A stretch of 64,000 nucleotides of DNA from Calothrix sp. NIES-4105 (GTDB taxonomy: Bacteria > Cyanobacteriota > Cyanobacteriia > Cyanobacteriales > Nostocaceae), in NCBI RefSeq assembly GCF_002368415.1, contig NZ_AP018290.1:995470-1059469 (forward strand), written 5' to 3'. Each line of letters begins with the position of its first letter. Within the stretch, counting starts at the first letter, position 1. Below are positions 63,551 through 64,000 of the stretch, piece by piece. Both the position numbers and the translations under genes were made by a program. Under the pieces are notes generated by a model that saw only the letters and a program-made list of their open reading frames with translations, was not told the DNA's origin and did not search any database.

Positions 63551-63572
63551 GTGAAATGTGATTTAAAAGTGA
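63551..63572 (-). promoter_or_regulatory. Motif B site before the invertase gene
   Basis: Leftward: TCACTTTTAAA then TCACATTTCAC; 11-bp period, 65 bp before the start at 63493. Confidence 0.65.
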
Positions 63573-63624
63573 CAGTTATGCTGTTAACTTTTGAAATAGC
63601 TGTCACTATGCACGGGTATTCAGT

Positions 63625-64000
63625 CTAGAAGTTATAACCAACACCTAACAATAAACCAACGTTAGTGTCATCTAGAAAACTAACATTCACACCTGCATTC
63701 GCAGTCAACTGGTCTGCAACTGGTACATCTACACCAGCAGAAAGTAGAAAACCAACGTTGCTGTCATCTGCCGTCGATACTGATACTCCGGCGCCTACAT
63801 AAGGAGCAGCGCTGATTTGGGTCTGCCCAGTGTTTGTAACTGTCTCAACTGGAAAGTCAAGAGTTACGGGAATAAGAAAAACAGCATTGTCGCCAATTAA
63901 AGCAGCAGGACGTACTGACAAATTGTTAGTCAATCCAATTTTACTGATGACAGCATTCATAACCTTCGCTCAATGTTGTTTCACCTGCAATACCAAGATT
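63625..64000 (-). pseudogene. Outer-membrane beta-barrel protein, C-terminal part, possible frameshift
   Basis: Downstream of 63960 the frame (111 codons) ends in a series of beta strands with alternating residues and a final Phe (GLLLGVGYNF), as for outer-membrane barrels. Text before the ATG at 63960, in another frame (LGIAGETTLSEG), would continue naturally into NAVISKIGLTNNLSVRPAAL. So the gene probably starts beyond the window and is broken near 63960. Alternatively 63960 is a real start of a short protein. Confidence 0.5.

Noticed and set aside
1-64000. tRNA, rRNA, CRISPR array, intact transposase or integrase
   Set aside because: Looked for on both strands; nothing convincing was found. 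All mobile elements here are non-coding.

Overview
The window looks like a filamentous, heterocyst-forming-type cyanobacterium (Nostocales-like). The protein families point there: a WGxxGxxG secreted peptide, SLH-domain and PRC-barrel/DUF2382 stress proteins, lipid-anchored Mn-SOD, GH100 alkaline/neutral invertase, RppA-like response regulator. The DNA is AT-rich, has many dispersed short palindromes, and carries the GATCCCCC and CACAAAGG-type repeats common in these genomes. The usual HIP1 octamer GCGATCGC was not noticed, while GGCGCC occurs about 77 times by eye.

Layout. 1-5.5 kb: envelope/osmotic genes (MscS channel end, DUF2254, AI-2E permease, DUF389, voltage-channel-like protein). 5.7-21.9 kb: secreted and envelope stress proteins (three related lipoproteins, general-stress protein, HtrA-type protease, metallophosphoesterase, beta-lactamase-like hydrolase, patatin, SLH protein, SH3 proteins, DUF3267 protease). 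22.3-24.7 kb and 36.05-43.8 kb: two decayed copies of one duplicated block, which has lost different genes on each side (PRC-barrel protein kept in the first; Nramp-like transporter, glucoamylase, HAD phosphatase, LLM oxidoreductase and DUF389 kept in the second). Between them, 25.9-36 kb: an exopolysaccharide cluster (five glycosyltransferases, a flippase, a FAD oxidoreductase, a GT87-like membrane protein). 43.9-48.9 kb: a decayed stretch with a broken Na+/H+ antiporter, three acyltransferase relics and a VanZ-like protein, free of GGCGCC. 48.9-64 kb: metal/redox genes (ferric-reductase-like flavoprotein, SodA, P-type ATPase, CNNM/CorC protein), two histidine kinase/OmpR regulator pairs, three tandem candidate small RNAs, invertase, and the end of an outer-membrane protein gene.

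The most interesting signal is regulatory. Two different promoter motifs, each built as direct repeats with an exact 11-bp period (the geometry of PhoB/OmpR-family regulators), recur before genes and point the same way as the gene. Motif A (two TTTTCCAC boxes) precedes nine genes or ex-genes between 6 and 36 kb. Motif B (TCACTTTT then TCACATTT) precedes sodA, the P-type ATPase, the CNNM gene and the invertase, all close to an RppA-like kinase/regulator pair. A third, four-box 11-bp array precedes each of three tandem terminator-ending units (about 60 nt each) directly downstream of the second OmpR regulator. I infer that this is a stress island (osmotic, metal, oxidative, carbon reserve) with its own two-component regulons and small RNAs. 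Regulator-to-motif assignments are inference.

Three families of non-autonomous foldback elements (MITEs) are also visible. One shows a clean TA target duplication, with an empty site preserved in the other copy of the duplicated block.
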